Shown: in pieces, positions 62,660-64,000 of the stretch | Layout of the letters: every line of letters starts with the position of its first letter | How positions within the stretch are numbered: position 1 is the stretch's first letter | From: Nitzschia sp. DOCU1 | Taxonomy: Eukaryota; Bacillariophyta; Bacillariophyceae; Bacillariales; Bacillariaceae | Direction of reading: 5' to 3' | DNA length: 64,000 nt | Assembly (NCBI GenBank): GCA_951394045.1 | Contig: OX595996.1 | Coordinates: 1 to 64,000, forward strand | The notes under the pieces: model-generated | Database searches by the model: none | Told to the model about the DNA's origin: nothing | Seen by the model: only the letters and a program-made list of their open reading frames with translations | Made by a program: the position numbers and the translations under genes

Positions 62660-63589
62660 ATGAATCTCGGGTTTTTGGATTCCCAGATAGCTCCACTACC
62701 GAGCCATTACGGAAGGAACGATTACCTGCTGAACAAACATACCAGAGAGTACTATGAAAGAGGACGAATAGAGAGTCGAACCAATGATCGAACAAACGAT
62801 CTCCAAGTGTCCTCAGGGGGGCACCAACAGCGACAGAAACCCCTCACGAATTGTTTCAAACCCACTTTCCCTGAGACATCAAACGAGGGAACTCCGAACT
62901 CTGTCACCATGTACCCCAGCCTGAAACAGCATCAACAAGACAAGATGTCAAGTGGTAGTAACACGAGGAAGCGCCCATCATCTGCATATTCTTTTCCTCC
63001 CCTTCCTACCTCAACAACATCCAAAGCAATTCCTATTGCTGGTGACTCGATGAAGCGCACGGCATCGGAACTCCAGCTGATGGAAGACGAGGCGATGGCC
63101 GATTACCGGGACTATTGTATGTACACCAGGATTGTGAAAGGAATGAACGAACGCCGTTCTTGGACGAAGCTGCCCTGCTATGATGATGAGGCTACACGAG
63201 CGATTCACAGCATTACTAGAACTCGTCAATTACCAGTTAAGGACAGTCCGACCAGCTATGTGACGGACGGTTGCTTGAGACGACATTCTACTGGTGTGAC
63301 GGAGCCCTTGATTCTGGTAGGGGCGCCTCACGACGTAAAGTTTGCACAAGTGGGGGGCGAGACAACTAGAACCCCAGCTACTCAAGTTCGAGAACTTCAA
63401 GACAAGGACGGTAGACGATATCTTCCTGATCCAAGGTTTGCTGGGCCAGGCGCTCTTTTCGTAGGCTCAAATCACACCCACCCACAGCATTTTGCAACGA
63501 TGGAATCAACTGGGTGGAATACGACAGCTACTACTCAAATTTACGGTCAGGAAGGCGACGACGGCGTCTTCATGATGGACGATATGTAA
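62660..63589 (+). CDS. Diatom-specific family protein, paralogue 2
   Basis: 309 residues from the ATG at 62660 (context AACCATGA). A long polar N-terminal half, rich in Asn, Gln, Ser and Thr, is followed by the family core MKRTASELQLMEDEAMADYR and DYCMYTRIVKGMNER at about 134-168, and by a second conserved patch at the end (DGVFMMDDM). The relationship to the 59.7-kb protein is clear in these two blocks only. An ATG at 62911 (MYPSLKQHQQ) could also be the start. The core is likely an amphipathic helix; the rest looks disordered. No enzyme domain or targeting signal is seen. Confidence 0.65.
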   Translation: MNLGFLDSQIAPLPSHYGRNDYLLNKHTREYYERGRIESRTNDRTNDLQVSSGGHQQRQKPLTNCFKPTFPETSNEGTPNSVTMYPSLKQHQQDKMSSGSNTRKRPSSAYSFPPLPTSTTSKAIPIAGDSMKRTASELQLMEDEAMADYRDYCMYTRIVKGMNERRSWTKLPCYDDEATRAIHSITRTRQLPVKDSPTSYVTDGCLRRHSTGVTEPLILVGAPHDVKFAQVGGETTRTPATQVRELQDKDGRRYLPDPRFAGPGALFVGSNHTHPQHFATMESTGWNTTATTQIYGQEGDDGVFMMDDM

Positions 63590-64000
63590 ACAGAGGTGTG
63601 TGGATGGAATCAGGGTCGATCATCTGTTTCTATCTACGGCGGGCAGTCAAACACCAACGGGTACTATCACTGCTTCTTTTCTTCGTCGTATCGCCGCTCC
63701 CGCCATTGCTACGCGTTGCCTCATGCTTCTGCTGCTTGGGTCCCCTGCGCTAGAGCGCCCAGAGTCCTAGCTAGCTATTTACTCAATATTTTGCTATTCT
63801 AATTTACAATTTTCATAGACTACATGTTGAGAACAGCGTACTTAAGAATGAATGCCCATCTGTCTATGCTCAACAAAACGCTTCTTCTACTGTTGAAATC
63901 AAAGTACTAGCTTCATCTTGTACTGTATCCGAGAAAGGATTTTGTAGAGTCGTTCGTCGGGTAAACTAGCCACTACCGGTAGCAGTATTACCTTAGCAGA
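63590..64000. other. 3' flank and intergenic
   Basis: 411 bases to the window end with no gene. Short words TACCGGTAG and CTAGCTAG appear near the end, as in other spacers. Confidence 0.4.

Overview
The window looks like nuclear DNA of a diatom, most likely a pennate one. Genes are compact and mostly have one or a few exons. Every intron I could place is short (73-118 bases) and runs GT to AG. Several proteins carry N-termini typical of secondary plastids: a signal peptide with an aromatic residue at the cleavage site. There are proline-serine repeat surface proteins of the kind common in diatoms, a Ty3/gypsy element, and a pair of paralogues (59.7 and 62.7 kb) resembling a diatom-restricted family. 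The species cannot be named from this alone. Layout, left: 1-2142 has no recognisable gene. A hypothetical diatom family protein lies at 2.3-3.0 kb. A four-exon LtrA-like membrane protein (3.6-6.1 kb, minus) and a DUF711 protein (6.55-7.9 kb, plus) are divergently transcribed from a 443-base spacer. Accessory island, 7.9-24.6 kb: a truncated surface protein with a Reelin-like domain and Pro-Ser repeats sits at the left edge, and a second fragment of a related protein at the right edge. Between them are a 183-base in-frame tandem repeat, a large broken gene of unknown function (10.4-14.1 kb), tandem hairpins, a 1.6-kb non-autonomous DNA transposon with about 43-base terminal inverted repeats, a complete Ty3/gypsy retrotransposon (16597-22212, LTRs about 99 percent identical by eye, 4-base CGGG duplication), and a two-exon gene of unknown function 66 bases beyond it. 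The retrotransposon is unusual: capsid, zinc-knuckle, protease and RT-RNase H-integrase segments all lie in one reading frame, separated by three in-frame stops and no frameshifts. Middle, 26.3-42.9 kb: a plastid-type ABC1/UbiB atypical kinase, a small protein with an acylation-type MGCGAS start, a 3.9-kb repeat-rich spacer, two hypothetical proteins (one possibly tubby-like), a plastid-targeted LON-substrate-binding-domain protein, and two doubtful small secreted-type ORFs sharing a leader sequence. Right, 42.9-64 kb: two tandem, nearly identical type II P-type cation ATPase genes, each two exons with a 93-base intron at the same position. They are followed by two secreted endonuclease I-type nucleases on either side of a TMEM208/SND2-like ER protein, a four-pass membrane protein and an FKBP-type isomerase. 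The window ends with the two paralogues of the probable diatom-specific family, on either side of a thylakoid-lumen protein with a twin-arginine signal. No operon-like organisation, rRNA, convincing tRNA or CRISPR array was seen.
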